A stretch of DNA of 64,000 nucleotides, taken from positions 806,001 to 870,000 of the forward strand of contig NZ_JAAFYS010000002.1 of assembly GCF_012070395.1 (NCBI RefSeq), in the 5' to 3' direction. A program made the translations under genes and the position numbers. The DNA is from Pseudoroseicyclus tamaricis (GTDB lineage: Bacteria; Pseudomonadota; Alphaproteobacteria; Rhodobacterales; Rhodobacteraceae). Within the stretch, counting starts at the first letter, position 1, and each line of letters opens with the position of its first letter. Shown piece after piece: positions 41,910 through 50,612 of this stretch. A model generated the notes under the pieces. The model saw only the letters and a program-made list of their open reading frames with translations, had not been told where the DNA came from and searched no databases.

Positions 41910-42905
41910 TTGGCTACCTTCAAGAATCACGAAGAAGATCGGGAAGTCTTCAGACGCCTAAGCTCAACTGGCCGGATTTCCGGCGTTTTGCGACAGAGGA
42001 TAATTCAGAACTATAACGTTTGCAGTCTCTGCAGCAAACAGATTGAGGTCGGGCGCCCCGCATTTGCAGGATATGATTACAAATTGGCGCCACAGTTGGT
42101 TTGCGGAGCCTGCGCAGCCTACCTCGAAGAGCTAGCAACTCCAGTATACTGGCAGACCAACCTGGATATAAGTATAGATGAAGGCATACCACTCTGGAGA
42201 TACATGGATTTCGCGAAGTACGTTAGTATGCTGCGCGAAGAAGCTGTGTACTTCACTCGGGCCTCTAATTTTGACGACATCTACGAAGGAGCTGCAGGCA
42301 AATCCTCTCGGCAGAAAGAGTGGGATGAGTACTACCTACAAAGCTACAGAGAAATTATAGCGCATCCGCCAACGGGCCCGGCCCCTGACGAAAATTCTAT
42401 AGGCCCCGCGGCAGAGAGGCTACTAGATCAAACAAAGCGTATATTTGCTGAGGCAAGGAATTCTCTTGTTTCATGCTGGCATCAGAACTCCGGCGAGTCA
42501 GAAGCCCTCTGGAAAATCTATTGTCCGCATGGCACCTCAGGCTTGGCGGTCAAAACCAACGTCAGCAAGTTATGGAATTCATTGGTTTCCGCGCCGGAAC
42601 TAAAGGTCGGTAAAGTCCAGTATTTAGACTACGCAACTCACTTTGCCGCGAACGAGGAGAGGATCTTCTGCAAAAGATCAACACTGTCCTACGAGAATGA
42701 GGTGCGAGCAGTTGTGCCAAACCCGGAGAGGCCGCCGGTTGACGGTAGCAACGTGCCAGTAGATCTCTCAGAGTTAATTGAGTCTGTGATTATCTCCCCA
42801 TATTCTCCACCCTGGTTCCAGGATATCGTTAGCGAGACCACCCGCAGATATGGTAAAAGCTTTGAAATTCATGCTTCCGAAATAAGAGAGCCGCCGTTTT
42901 ACTAG
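41910..42905 (+). CDS. AT-rich DUF2971-like protein with N-terminal zinc ribbon
   Basis: This 331-residue protein stands out by low GC and codon use unlike all neighbours. An N-terminal zinc ribbon has CSLC (38-41) and CGAC (65-68). From residue ~97 it resembles DUF2971 proteins: PLWRYMDFAKYVSMLREEAVYFTRASNFDDIYEG, SLVSCWHQNSGESEALWKIYC (188-207), VGKVQYLDY, and FCKRSTLSYENEVRAVV. DUF2971 function is unknown; members occur in variable and defence-rich loci. Start uncertain: TTG at 41910 has GAGG upstream; an earlier TTG at 41871 and no early ATG are in frame. Likely horizontally acquired. Confidence 0.7.
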   Translation: MATFKNHEEDREVFRRLSSTGRISGVLRQRIIQNYNVCSLCSKQIEVGRPAFAGYDYKLAPQLVCGACAAYLEELATPVYWQTNLDISIDEGIPLWRYMDFAKYVSMLREEAVYFTRASNFDDIYEGAAGKSSRQKEWDEYYLQSYREIIAHPPTGPAPDENSIGPAAERLLDQTKRIFAEARNSLVSCWHQNSGESEALWKIYCPHGTSGLAVKTNVSKLWNSLVSAPELKVGKVQYLDYATHFAANEERIFCKRSTLSYENEVRAVVPNPERPPVDGSNVPVDLSELIESVIISPYSPPWFQDIVSETTRRYGKSFEIHASEIREPPFY

Positions 42906-42920
42906 CTAAGTCGGTGAGCT

Positions 42921-43826
42921 TCACCCCCAAACCTCCCGAAACTCCCGCCATTCCCCCTTGCTCATCCCGCTCCCCTCCTGCGTCACCTCTTCCCCGGCCA
43001 GCATCCGCTTCAGGCAGGCCACACCCTTCCCGGATAGCTGCACACTCCCCAGCCGGTAATCCTCGAACGCCGCGTAGGCCGCCGGCACCCAGTCCTTGAC
43101 GATCTCGCAGATCGCCTCCGCATAGACCCGGATCTCGTACTGCGCGTGGGCATCCGCTCTCAGCCGCAGGAAGTGGAAGAGGTTGTGCAGGTCCACCTTC
43201 CAGTACCACTGCGTGTAGATGTTCGCCGGCAGGTTCATCCGGGCGAGCTCCCGCGCCAGGCCCTGCTGACCGTCCTGGGAGATCATGGCCTCGTAATGGT
43301 CGTAGGCGCGGGTGCTGTCGGCCTTCAGCCAGTCCAGCACGCGGGCGGCCTCCTCCCCCGTCAGCGCCTCGCCCCGGCCCTGGTTGTTGACGACCGACTG
43401 GGCGGCGAGATGCTCGGCCGAGGGGATGTAGAACTCCCGGTCGAGGATCGAGTAGCGGCCGGAGTACTCGTTCACGTTGGCGGTGCGGTGGCGGATCCAC
43501 TGGCGGGCGACGAAGACGGGCAGCTTCACGTGCAGCTTGATCTCGCACATCTCGAAGGGCGTCGAGTGCCAGTGCCGCATGAGGTAGCGGATCAGCCCCT
43601 CGTCGTTCTGCACGCTCTTGGTGCCGCGCCCGTAGCTGACCCGCGCCGCCTGGCAGATGGCGGCGTCGTCGCCCATGTAGTCGACGACGCGGACGAACCC
43701 GTGATCGAGCACCTCGTGGGCGTGGTAGAGATGCGCCTCCATCCCCTCCGACACCGCGCGCAGCGTCGGCCGTGTCTCGGCCCGCAGCGCCTCGATCTCG
43801 GCGCGGTCATTGTCCTTCAGGCCCAT
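42921..43826 (-). CDS. thyX: Flavin-dependent thymidylate synthase
   Basis: Makes dTMP from dUMP using methylene-tetrahydrofolate, FAD and NADPH. The 301-residue protein contains the ThyX motif [15 protein letters not shown] (112-126), and further conserved blocks [23 protein letters not shown] and [29 protein letters not shown]. It ends 15 nt from the convergent foreign gene, so the insertion left it intact. Confidence 0.96.
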   Translation of the reverse strand: MGLKDNDRAEIEALRAETRPTLRAVSEGMEAHLYHAHEVLDHGFVRVVDYMGDDAAICQAARVSYGRGTKSVQNDEGLIRYLMRHWHSTPFEMCEIKLHVKLPVFVARQWIRHRTANVNEYSGRYSILDREFYIPSAEHLAAQSVVNNQGRGEALTGEEAARVLDWLKADSTRAYDHYEAMISQDGQQGLARELARMNLPANIYTQWYWKVDLHNLFHFLRLRADAHAQYEIRVYAEAICEIVKDWVPAAYAAFEDYRLGSVQLSGKGVACLKRMLAGEEVTQEGSGMSKGEWREFREVWG

Positions 43827-43997
43827 CTTGGTGCTCCCCTCGCGGCTCTCGGCTTTCCGCCTACTATATCTAGCGGCCTCTGTGGCGAAAGCGTCGAATG
43901 CCCCAACAAAGCCCCCTTTGCGTCGTTGACTTGCCCCCGGCCGCTCCGGATGATGCGGCCCAGGCAGGAAACCCGGGCAGCAGCGGGAACAACAAGC

Positions 43998-45056
43998 ATG
44001 CGCACGATCGTCTCTACCGCCGCGCTTCTGGCGCTGCTCGCCGGGTGCGGCGACGGGGAGCCCTTCTTCACCGAAGAGCCCGAGCCGGGCACGGAATCAC
44101 CGACCGACGCCGAGGGCGATGGTGAGACCGAGGGCACCAACGACGAGGGCAGCCTCGCCGGCGATCTGCCGCCGGGCACCAACGATCCCTCCAGCACCGC
44201 CAGCATCACCCGCTACGAGGCCACCGACGAGGTGGGCGGCGGCTACGTGCAGGATGCCTATTACGTCGCCGCCGACGATACGTTCTACGTCGACAACCTC
44301 GCCTTCGATGGAGCCAACGTCTACGGGCGCGGCACCAACGTCTCCTCCATGGGCGGCTATGCCGTCTACGAAGGGGTCGAGACGGTGGAAGACAGCCTGA
44401 CGGGCGCCCTGATCGACCAGTTCACCTACCGCGCCATCTACGGCGCCAGCGAGAACAGCGTGCTGGTGGAGGGCGAGCCGCAGCCGGCGACGCAGTTCGC
44501 CATCGTGCGCACCGGCTCCTACGTCGATTACGGCTTCGGTGGCTTCATCTACACCCGCAACGGCGAGGTGACGCTGCCGACGACGGGCCAGGCGCAGTTC
44601 ACCGGGGATTACGCGGGCGTGCGCATCTTCGACGGCATCACCGGGCTGGAATACACGCGCGGCGACATGGTGATGGCGATCGATTTCGAGGACTTCAACG
44701 CCGGCAACGGGGTCACCGGACATGTGATCAACCGCGAGCTGTTCGACATCAACGGCAACCGCGTGGCGCTGACCAACGACTACAACGTCGACGGCGGCCG
44801 CATTTTCCTGCCCGACATCAACTTAGTCGTCGGCCCCGGCACGATGAGCGACGATGGCGAGCTGACCAACGGCGTCTTCACCCGCGGCTACAATGCCACC
44901 GGCGCCCCGGTCGATTACGAGACGGGCACCTACTACGCCGTCCTCTCCGGCGACGGGCCGGACGAGGTGGTCGGCGTGATGGTGATGACATCGGAGGATC
45001 CGCGCTACGAGGATGTGACGGTGCAGGAAACCGGCGGGTTCATCCTTTACCGATGA
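43998..45056 (+). CDS. Surface lipoprotein, probable Slam substrate (TbpB-like barrel)
   Basis: A 352-residue lipoprotein with lipobox LLAGC (Cys17), an acidic low-complexity linker (residues ~20-60, rich in Glu, Thr, Gly, Asp), then beta-rich modules. The last ~120 residues ([77 protein letters not shown]) have the strand pattern and GVF..G motifs of TbpB-type eight-stranded barrels, the part recognised by Slam translocons. Its stop overlaps the Slam start (ATGA), strongly supporting a substrate-translocon pair. Ligand unknown. Confidence 0.72.
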   Translation: MRTIVSTAALLALLAGCGDGEPFFTEEPEPGTESPTDAEGDGETEGTNDEGSLAGDLPPGTNDPSSTASITRYEATDEVGGGYVQDAYYVAADDTFYVDNLAFDGANVYGRGTNVSSMGGYAVYEGVETVEDSLTGALIDQFTYRAIYGASENSVLVEGEPQPATQFAIVRTGSYVDYGFGGFIYTRNGEVTLPTTGQAQFTGDYAGVRIFDGITGLEYTRGDMVMAIDFEDFNAGNGVTGHVINRELFDINGNRVALTNDYNVDGGRIFLPDINLVVGPGTMSDDGELTNGVFTRGYNATGAPVDYETGTYYAVLSGDGPDEVVGVMVMTSEDPRYEDVTVQETGGFILYR

Positions 45057-46522
45057 AAGCCCTTGTCACTGCCCTGGCCATCGCCCTGACGCCGCTCGCG
45101 GCCGGGGCGCAGGATGTCGCCCTCTCCCCCGCCCAGCTCCGGGCCGTCGCCGTGCAGGTCCTGCGCGAGGGCGACCCGATGGAGGCGATCCGCCTCTCCC
45201 AGCTCCTGCTGGAGCGCGACCCGACGGATGACGTGGCGCTCTACGTCAAGGCCGAGGCGCTGCTCGCCATCGGCCGCCCCGACCTCGCCGCCCGCTTCGG
45301 CGCCGCCGCCTTCCGCTCGACGGAGGAGGACCAGCTGCGCTACCAGGCCGCCCGCCTGACGGCCAAGGCCGAGGCGGAGGCGGGCGACTTCACCTGGTCG
45401 CAGCTCTGGCTGCGCCGGGCGACGCCTTACGTGCCCAGCCCCGAGGCCCGCGCGGGGCTGGAACAGGATTATCGTGCGCTGCGCGCCGCCAACCCGCTGC
45501 AGCTGTCCTTCGGCTTCGGCGTCGCGCCTTCAAGCAATATCAACAATGGCTCGTCGTCGGAGACGGTCGTGCCCTACGGCTTGGGCCTCTTCGACCTCAA
45601 CGCCGACGCGCAGCCGCTCTCGGGAATTGAAGTTTCCGCCAACGGGAGCCTCTATTACAGGCTGCGCCGGACCGAGCGCTCGCAGACATCGTTCGAAGCG
45701 GGGCTCTCCGGGCGCAGCTACGTGCTCAGCGATGAAACCCGGAACGCTTTGGAGGAGCTCGCCCTCGAGGAATACGAAGACGAGCTGGAAAAGTACGAGC
45801 GGGTGCTGCAGGGCCTCGAAGAAGGCGATATCCCGCCCCCCCCACCCGAGCGCCCTGACGAGACGACCGGCTTTGATTACTCCGACGCGACACTGACCTT
45901 CGGCCTCGAACATGTCGTGGCACCTGAGTCGGGCCCGCGCCGGCTGAGCTATGGCGCCGAGATCGGGCAGGTCTGGTACGGAGGCGATCCTCTGCGCCAT
46001 TTCCTGCGCCTGTCGCATGATCGCACCTACGACCTCGGGCCAGACGGCTCCTTCCTTGTGAGCGGGCTGGCCGAATTCCAGGTCGAGGATGGTTACGACG
46101 ATTCGTGGACACTCACCTTCCGCGCCCGCCATGCGCTGCCCGCCACGGAGATGGGAGCCCTGGTGATCACCTCGGGCTTCGGCGCGGCGCTGACGGATGA
46201 TCCCGATCGCGGCTACCAGGGGCTGTTCCTCGCGGCCGATTACGACTTCGCCCAGCCGGTCTTCGGCAATGTCGAGCTCGGCCTCGGCGCCTCGCTCGAT
46301 GCGCGTGTCTATGAGGCGACGCGCTATTCCAACCAACCAGGAACCACGGTGGACCGCGAGGACTTGCGCGCCCGCACTTACCTCGACGTCGATCTGCCGG
46401 GCTTCGAAGTCTACGGCTTTGTGCCTCGCGTCACGCTCGAAGCCGCCAGTACATTCTCCACCGTCAATTTCTTCGACAGGGAGGAATACAGCATCGGCCT
46501 CGACTTCAGATCCGCATTCTGA
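45053..46522 (+). CDS. Surface lipoprotein assembly modifier (Slam) outer-membrane translocon
   Basis: Slam proteins move lipoproteins across the outer membrane to the cell surface (type XI secretion). The 489-residue protein has a signal peptide (cleavage near AAGAQD), an N-terminal TPR-like domain (residues ~25-145: EGDPMEAIRLSQLLLERDPTDDVALYVKAEALLAIGRPDLAARF), and a C-terminal barrel (~150-489). The barrel starts LQLSFGFGVAPSSNINNGSS and ends in a terminal aromatic (RSAF), as expected for a beta-barrel. An unusual acidic/proline loop (EEYEDELEKYERVLQGLEEGDIPPPPPERP) interrupts the barrel. It is coupled to the preceding lipoprotein gene. Confidence 0.82.
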   Translation: MKALVTALAIALTPLAAGAQDVALSPAQLRAVAVQVLREGDPMEAIRLSQLLLERDPTDDVALYVKAEALLAIGRPDLAARFGAAAFRSTEEDQLRYQAARLTAKAEAEAGDFTWSQLWLRRATPYVPSPEARAGLEQDYRALRAANPLQLSFGFGVAPSSNINNGSSSETVVPYGLGLFDLNADAQPLSGIEVSANGSLYYRLRRTERSQTSFEAGLSGRSYVLSDETRNALEELALEEYEDELEKYERVLQGLEEGDIPPPPPERPDETTGFDYSDATLTFGLEHVVAPESGPRRLSYGAEIGQVWYGGDPLRHFLRLSHDRTYDLGPDGSFLVSGLAEFQVEDGYDDSWTLTFRARHALPATEMGALVITSGFGAALTDDPDRGYQGLFLAADYDFAQPVFGNVELGLGASLDARVYEATRYSNQPGTTVDREDLRARTYLDVDLPGFEVYGFVPRVTLEAASTFSTVNFFDREEYSIGLDFRSAF

Positions 46523-46554
46523 GGGGCCGGTGGGATAAAACGCCACCTACGTCG

Positions 46555-46766
46555 GGTGGGTTTACAACCCACCTTTGCGCAACGCCCGGAGCTCGTCTCC
46601 CGCCCGGTGCGCGCCACAGGCGCAGGGCGAGCGCCGGCCCGTCCCGCGGGCTGGCGCTCCGGTGCCGTTGGCGCAAAGCCCAGAGCGACGAGGTGGACGC
46701 ACCATAAAGCACCACCGCCTGACCGTGGGAGCGCCACCCCACGTGCCGGCGCTCGCCCTGCGCCTG
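46555..46766. repeat. Dispersed palindromic repeat, copy B
   Basis: The 358-nt gap after the Slam gene starts with a GGTGGGTT-N3-AACCCACC hairpin (46555-46573). It then holds a large inverted repeat: left arm from 46617 (CAGGCGCAGGGCGAGCGCCG) and right arm ending 46766, whose terminal 20+ nt are nearly the exact reverse complement. The interior shares GCGGGCTGGCGCTC and GAGCGCCACCCCACG with the other copies. GCAACGCCCGG and CCGCCCGGT-GCGCGCC just left of the arm also match copy A. Confidence 0.75.
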
Positions 46767-46880
46767 CAACGGGGACACCAGGTGCCCCGTCCCTTCGCCC
46801 CCCGGACCACACTCCCGCGTTGGACGTCCCGCCCCATCCTGCTAGGCTTGGGGCCAACCACTCATGACCCGGAGCACCTC

Positions 46881-47309
46881 ATGCCCCTGCGCTATCTGCA
46901 CACCATGGTCCGCGTGAAGGACCTCGAGAAGACCATGGCCTTCTTCGAGCTGCTCGGCCTCAAGGAGACCCGGCGGATCGACAACGAGGGCGGCCGCTTC
47001 TCGCTCATCTTCATGGCCCCTCCCGGCCAGGACGAGGCGCCCGTCGAGTTGACCTACAACTGGGACGGCGACGATGAGCTGCCGTCGGATTCCCGCCATT
47101 TCGGCCACCTCGCCTATGGCGTCGATGACATCTACGCCACCTGCCAGGCCATGATGGACGCCGGCGTCACCATCAACCGGCCGCCCCGCGACGGGCACAT
47201 GGCCTTCGTGCGCTCGCCGGACAACATCTCCATCGAGCTGCTGCAGAACGGCGAGAGCAAGGAGCCGGCAGAGCCCTGGGCCTCGATGGAAAACACGGGC
47301 CATTGGTAA
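46881..47309 (+). CDS. VOC family lyase, glyoxalase I-like
   Basis: A 142-residue protein resembling lactoylglutathione lyase (methylglyoxal detoxification): MPLRYLHTMVRVKDLEKTMAFFELLGLKETRRIDNEGGRFSLIFM, VELTYNWDGDD, FGHLAYGVDDIY, and IELLQNGE. Metal-ligand His and Glu positions are conserved (H7, E in VELTYN, H in FGHLAY, E in IELLQ). The ATG at 46881 has GGAG 7 nt upstream. 16 nt from the next gene. Confidence 0.85.
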   Translation: MPLRYLHTMVRVKDLEKTMAFFELLGLKETRRIDNEGGRFSLIFMAPPGQDEAPVELTYNWDGDDELPSDSRHFGHLAYGVDDIYATCQAMMDAGVTINRPPRDGHMAFVRSPDNISIELLQNGESKEPAEPWASMENTGHW

Positions 47310-47325
47310 GGCCGGGAGGCATGGG

Positions 47326-48051
47326 GTGAGGGGGGCGCTCGCCGCGCTCCTCGGGCTGGCCGCCCTCGGCGCGGCCGCCCCCGCCCATGCCTGCCGCCTT
47401 GCCCTCGCCCTGGGGCTCGATGTCTCCGCCTCCGTCGATGCGCGCGAGGATGTGCTGCAGCGCCAGGGCCTCGCCGCCGCCCTCCTCTCCGAGCCGGTGA
47501 ACGACGCGCTCTTCGGCTCCGGCGAGCCGCCGGTGGCGATGGCGGTCTTCGAATGGTCCGGCCGGTCGAACCAGTCGCTGCTGATGGGCTGGCGGCTGAT
47601 CGAGACGGAGGAGGATCTGCTGGGCGCCGCCACCGCCGTCGCCGAATCCGAGCGGGTGCCCGGCCAGTTCCCCACCTCCATCGGCGCGGCGCTCGGCTAT
47701 GCCGCGATCCTTCTGGGGGAGAGCCCCTCCTGCACGCGGCGGGTGATCGACCTCTCGGGCGACGGCGTCCACAACGATTCCTACCCGCCCGCCTCCGCCT
47801 ACCGCGGCTTCCCGCTCGAGGGGGTGACGGTGAACGGCCTCGTCATCGAGGGCGGCACCACCGGCGAGGAGGAGGACGAGGATGATCTCTACGCCCATTA
47901 CCTGCGAGAGGTGATCCGCGGACCCGGCGCCTTCGTCATGTCCGCCAACGGCTTCGAGGATTTCGAGCGCGCCATGACCTTCAAGCTGGAGCGGGAGCTG
48001 CGCGCCCTCGCCCTCGGCGCGCTTGAGCCGGGCGAGGCGGGGCCGGGATGA
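47326..48051 (+). CDS. DUF1194 (vWA-like) exported protein, first of two
   Basis: A 241-residue protein with GTG start, signal peptide (LAALLGLAALGAAAPAHA) and a vWA-like DUF1194 domain. It has a MIDAS-type GLDVSASVDAREDVLQRQGLAAAL, AVFEWSGRSNQSLLMGW, and VIDLSGDGVHNDSYPP. Probably periplasmic; function unknown. Overlaps the second copy by 4 nt (ATGA). Confidence 0.82.
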   Translation: MRGALAALLGLAALGAAAPAHACRLALALGLDVSASVDAREDVLQRQGLAAALLSEPVNDALFGSGEPPVAMAVFEWSGRSNQSLLMGWRLIETEEDLLGAATAVAESERVPGQFPTSIGAALGYAAILLGESPSCTRRVIDLSGDGVHNDSYPPASAYRGFPLEGVTVNGLVIEGGTTGEEEDEDDLYAHYLREVIRGPGAFVMSANGFEDFERAMTFKLERELRALALGALEPGEAGPG

Positions 48052-48749
48052 GGCGCCTGCTGGCCGTTGCTGTCGCGCTGCTCCTCGCCGCCGGGCCGGC
48101 CGCGGCGCAGGCGCCCTGCCGTCAGGCGCTGGCCATCGGGCTCGATGTCTCCGGCTCCGTCAACGCCCGAGAATATCGCCTGCAACTCGACGGGCTCGCC
48201 GCCGCCCTCGCCTCTCCCGAGGTGCTCGCGCGTCTGGCCGAGCCCGGGCCGCCGGTGCGCCTGCTGGTCTTCGAGTGGTCGGGCCCCGACGCGCAGCGCC
48301 TTCTCCTGCCCTGGACGGAGCTGGCCGGAGAGGCGGCGGTGCTCGACGCCGCCGCGCGCCTGCGCGCCACGCCCCGCCTCGGCGCCGCGCCCACCACGGC
48401 GCTCGGCCGCGCCATGGAATACGGGCTCGCGGCGCTGGGGGCGCAGGACGCCTGCTGGACCCGGACGCTCGACCTCTCGGGCGACGGGACGAACAACGCC
48501 GGCCCCCGCCCGCAGGATATCGCGGCGCCGGAGGGGGTGACGGTCAACGGCCTCGTCATCGGCGGCATTGCCATCGCCAGCGACCAGGAGCTGGCGGACA
48601 TCAAGCAGCTGACCTCCTACTTCCGCGCCTACGTCCTGCGCGGCCCCGGCGCCTTCGTGGAAGCGGCGCTCGGCTGGGACGATTTCGAGACCGCCATGCG
48701 TCGCAAGCTCCTGCGCGAGCTGAAGGCGATGGTGATCGGGCGGTTGTAG
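48048..48749 (+). CDS. DUF1194 (vWA-like) exported protein, second of two
   Basis: A 233-residue paralogue of the preceding gene with signal peptide (LLAVAVALLLAAGPAAAQA) and the same blocks: GLDVSGSVNAREYRLQLDGLAAAL, LVFEWSGPDAQRLLLPW, TLDLSGDGTNNAGPRP, EGVTVNGLVIGG. The coupled tandem pair suggests a heterodimer or two-component complex. Function unknown. Confidence 0.82.
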   Translation: MRRLLAVAVALLLAAGPAAAQAPCRQALAIGLDVSGSVNAREYRLQLDGLAAALASPEVLARLAEPGPPVRLLVFEWSGPDAQRLLLPWTELAGEAAVLDAAARLRATPRLGAAPTTALGRAMEYGLAALGAQDACWTRTLDLSGDGTNNAGPRPQDIAAPEGVTVNGLVIGGIAIASDQELADIKQLTSYFRAYVLRGPGAFVEAALGWDDFETAMRRKLLRELKAMVIGRL

Positions 48750-48810
48750 GGTGCGGGTGTGGCTTGCCGCCCCTACCCCGGCCCCGGCGCCATCCCTAAC
48801 GTCCCCGCTC

Positions 48811-49022
48811 TTCCCCCGCGCGGAATCAAGCCGCAGGCGCCGCGCGAGCGCCGGCCCGTCGCCGCGGGCTGGCGCTCTGGCTGGGCTTGGTGCTTCGTTC
48901 GGTACGGGGAGGGGCTTGGCAGGCATAAAGCGCACAGCGGCGCCGTTGTGGCGCCACCCCACGGGCCGGCGTGCGATGGTGGCGCCTGTGGCGGGCCGGG
49001 GATGGTGGGTTGGAAACCCACC
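48811..49022. repeat. Dispersed palindromic repeat, copy C
   Basis: First half of a 674-nt gene-free gap. It contains CGCGCGGAATCAAGCCGCAG, GCGCGAGCGCCGGCCCGTC, GCGGGCTGGCGCTC, GGCATAAAGCGC, and GGCGCCACCCCACGGGCCGG. It ends in a GGTGGGTT-N3-AACCCACC hairpin (49004-49022). The right arm is more decayed than in copies A and B. Copy D repeats it 261 nt downstream. Confidence 0.7.
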
Positions 49023-49071
49023 CTACGAGACTCGCTCGGGGCGAGGGCTGCGGAGACTCCGCCGCCGCTCC

Positions 49072-49317
49072 TTCCCCCGCGCGGAATCAAGCCGCAGGCG
49101 CCGCGCGAGCGCCGGCCCGTCCCCGCGGGCTGGCGCTCTGGCTGAGCTAGGTGCTTCGCTCGTGCCATGGAGGGGCTAGGCTGGCATAAAGCGCGCAGCG
49201 GCGGCGTCGGAGCGCCACCCCACGGGCCGGCGTGAGAGGGCGGGACTTGCGGCCGGCGGAGGATGGTGGGGCTTGGGGCACGTTCCGGCCGGGGGTATGG
49301 TGGGTTGGAAATCCACC
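49072..49317. repeat. Dispersed palindromic repeat, copy D
   Basis: Direct duplicate of copy C at a 261-nt offset: the first ~75 nt (from TTCCCCCGCGCGGAATCAAG) differ at about one position. GGCATAAAGCGCGC and GGAGCGCCACCCCACGGGCC follow. It ends in a GGTGGGTT-N3-AATCCACC hairpin with one mismatch (49299-49317). Short reading frames across the gap are repeat-driven and not believed. Confidence 0.7.
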
Positions 49318-49423
49318 CTAAGCGGATGGAAACCTGTCCGAGCCACGGGCAGCACCCCCTCTCCGCCCCCCCCCCCACGGCCCGGTGATCGGCGCCCCCT
49401 TCCCTCGCCCACGCTGGCGCGTC

Positions 49424-50116
49424 ATGCTTCGGCCCATGCGTGCCCTTGCCCTGACCGCCCTCCTCCTCCTCTCCGCCTGCGGCCGTCCGCTGACGACGGA
49501 CGAGACGTCCTTCGCCCGCGCCTTCCTCGGGCCGGACTTCTCGCCCGCCACCGTCCGCCTGCGGGGCGATCTCGCCGAGGAGCGGCCCCATTCCATCCCC
49601 GTCCGCCCCCGCACGACCTGCCAGGAACGGATCTACCCGCAGCCGGCCACGGCGACGGTGGAGGTGGTGACCGGCGCACTCACCGCCTTCCAGACCGTCT
49701 ACTTCCGCCCCGGCCGCTACCTCGAGGACTACCTGGAGGGGCTCGGCGGCGAGGCGATCTCGCTGCCTGCCGCCATGCTCTTCGCCCATGAGATGGTGCA
49801 TGTCTGGCAATGGCAGAACCGCGCCACCACCGGCTACCACCCCCTCAAGGCGGCGGTCGAGCATGTGCAAAGCGTCGATCCCTACCTCTTCGACCCGAAC
49901 ACCGAGGTGGATTTCCTCGACTACGGGTGGGAGCAGCAGGGCCGCGTCTACGAGGAATACCTCTGCTGCCGCGTCCTCGCCCCCGAGGCCGCGCGGACGT
50001 CTCGCCTGCACGAGACGCTGGGCAAGTACTTCGACCTGCCGCCGCTCGACGTGGCTCTGGCGCAGAATGTCTGGATCCCCGCCGGCGGCGACGACCTCTC
50101 GGGCATCTGCGACTAG
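49424..50116 (+). CDS. Lipoprotein with HExxH zincin-like motif
   Basis: A 230-residue lipoprotein (lipobox LLLSAC, Cys19 from the ATG at 49424; an ATG 12 nt later is equally possible). The motif LFAHEMVHVWQWQN (HExxH at 122-126) and a downstream acidic helix around YGWEQQGRVYEEYL (Glu170 a possible third ligand) suggest a zinc-peptidase-like fold, similar to the HExxH helix of DUF4157/eCIS-type domains. I recognise no named family. Envelope location is predicted. Its stop overlaps the stop of the convergent cytochrome by 4 nt. Confidence 0.65.
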   Translation: MLRPMRALALTALLLLSACGRPLTTDETSFARAFLGPDFSPATVRLRGDLAEERPHSIPVRPRTTCQERIYPQPATATVEVVTGALTAFQTVYFRPGRYLEDYLEGLGGEAISLPAAMLFAHEMVHVWQWQNRATTGYHPLKAAVEHVQSVDPYLFDPNTEVDFLDYGWEQQGRVYEEYLCCRVLAPEAARTSRLHETLGKYFDLPPLDVALAQNVWIPAGGDDLSGICD

Positions 50117-50529
50117 CGCTGCAGGCTCTCGAGGTAATCCGTCACCGCCAGGAGCGCGGCGGGCACGGGCGTGCCGGTGCCATCCTCGTTCTCCACGATG
50201 ATCTGCGGGCCGAGGTCTCCGGCGCCGAATTCCGGCATCACGTCGGCGTAGTGGCCGCCGCGGAGGTAGCCGTCGATGTAGCTCATCACCTCGTTGCGCG
50301 GAAAGGTACCGCCGTTCCCGGAAGCCAGCGTCGTCAGGTTGGCCGGCTGGACGGGCAGCCCCTCCGCGAGCGGACCATTGCCCATGGCGGCGGGGCCGTG
50401 GCAGGCGGCGCAATTCTCGGCGTAGAAGGCGGCGCCGTCGACGGCCTCCGACTCGGGATTGGACGCGGGCTCGGTCATGCACGCGGCGAGGAGGGCCGGC
50501 AGGGCCAGCATGGCATAGGTCGTCTTCAT
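50113..50529 (-). CDS. Lipoprotein c-type cytochrome
   Basis: A 138-residue class I cytochrome c. A lipobox LLAAC (Cys17) anchors it to the membrane. The heme site is CAACH (40-44), and Met in VMPEFGAGDL is the likely sixth ligand. EVMSYIDGYLRGGHYADVMPEFG resembles cytochrome domains of alphaproteobacterial electron-transfer proteins. Partner oxidoreductase unknown; no oxidase or dehydrogenase gene is adjacent. Confidence 0.83.
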   Translation of the reverse strand: MKTTYAMLALPALLAACMTEPASNPESEAVDGAAFYAENCAACHGPAAMGNGPLAEGLPVQPANLTTLASGNGGTFPRNEVMSYIDGYLRGGHYADVMPEFGAGDLGPQIIVENEDGTGTPVPAALLAVTDYLESLQR

Positions 50530-50612
50530 CGGATCATTCCCCCGTTTTGCCCCATTGTGACAGCCCGGCGCGGCGCCGTCACGGGGGACATCGGGCCGCA
50601 GGTGAAGCCGGA

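Noticed and set aside
31455-49317. Palindromic repeats as a CRISPR array or insertion sequence
   Set aside because: Units are long, imperfect, unevenly spaced and lack unique spacers of fixed size. No transposase or cas gene is near.
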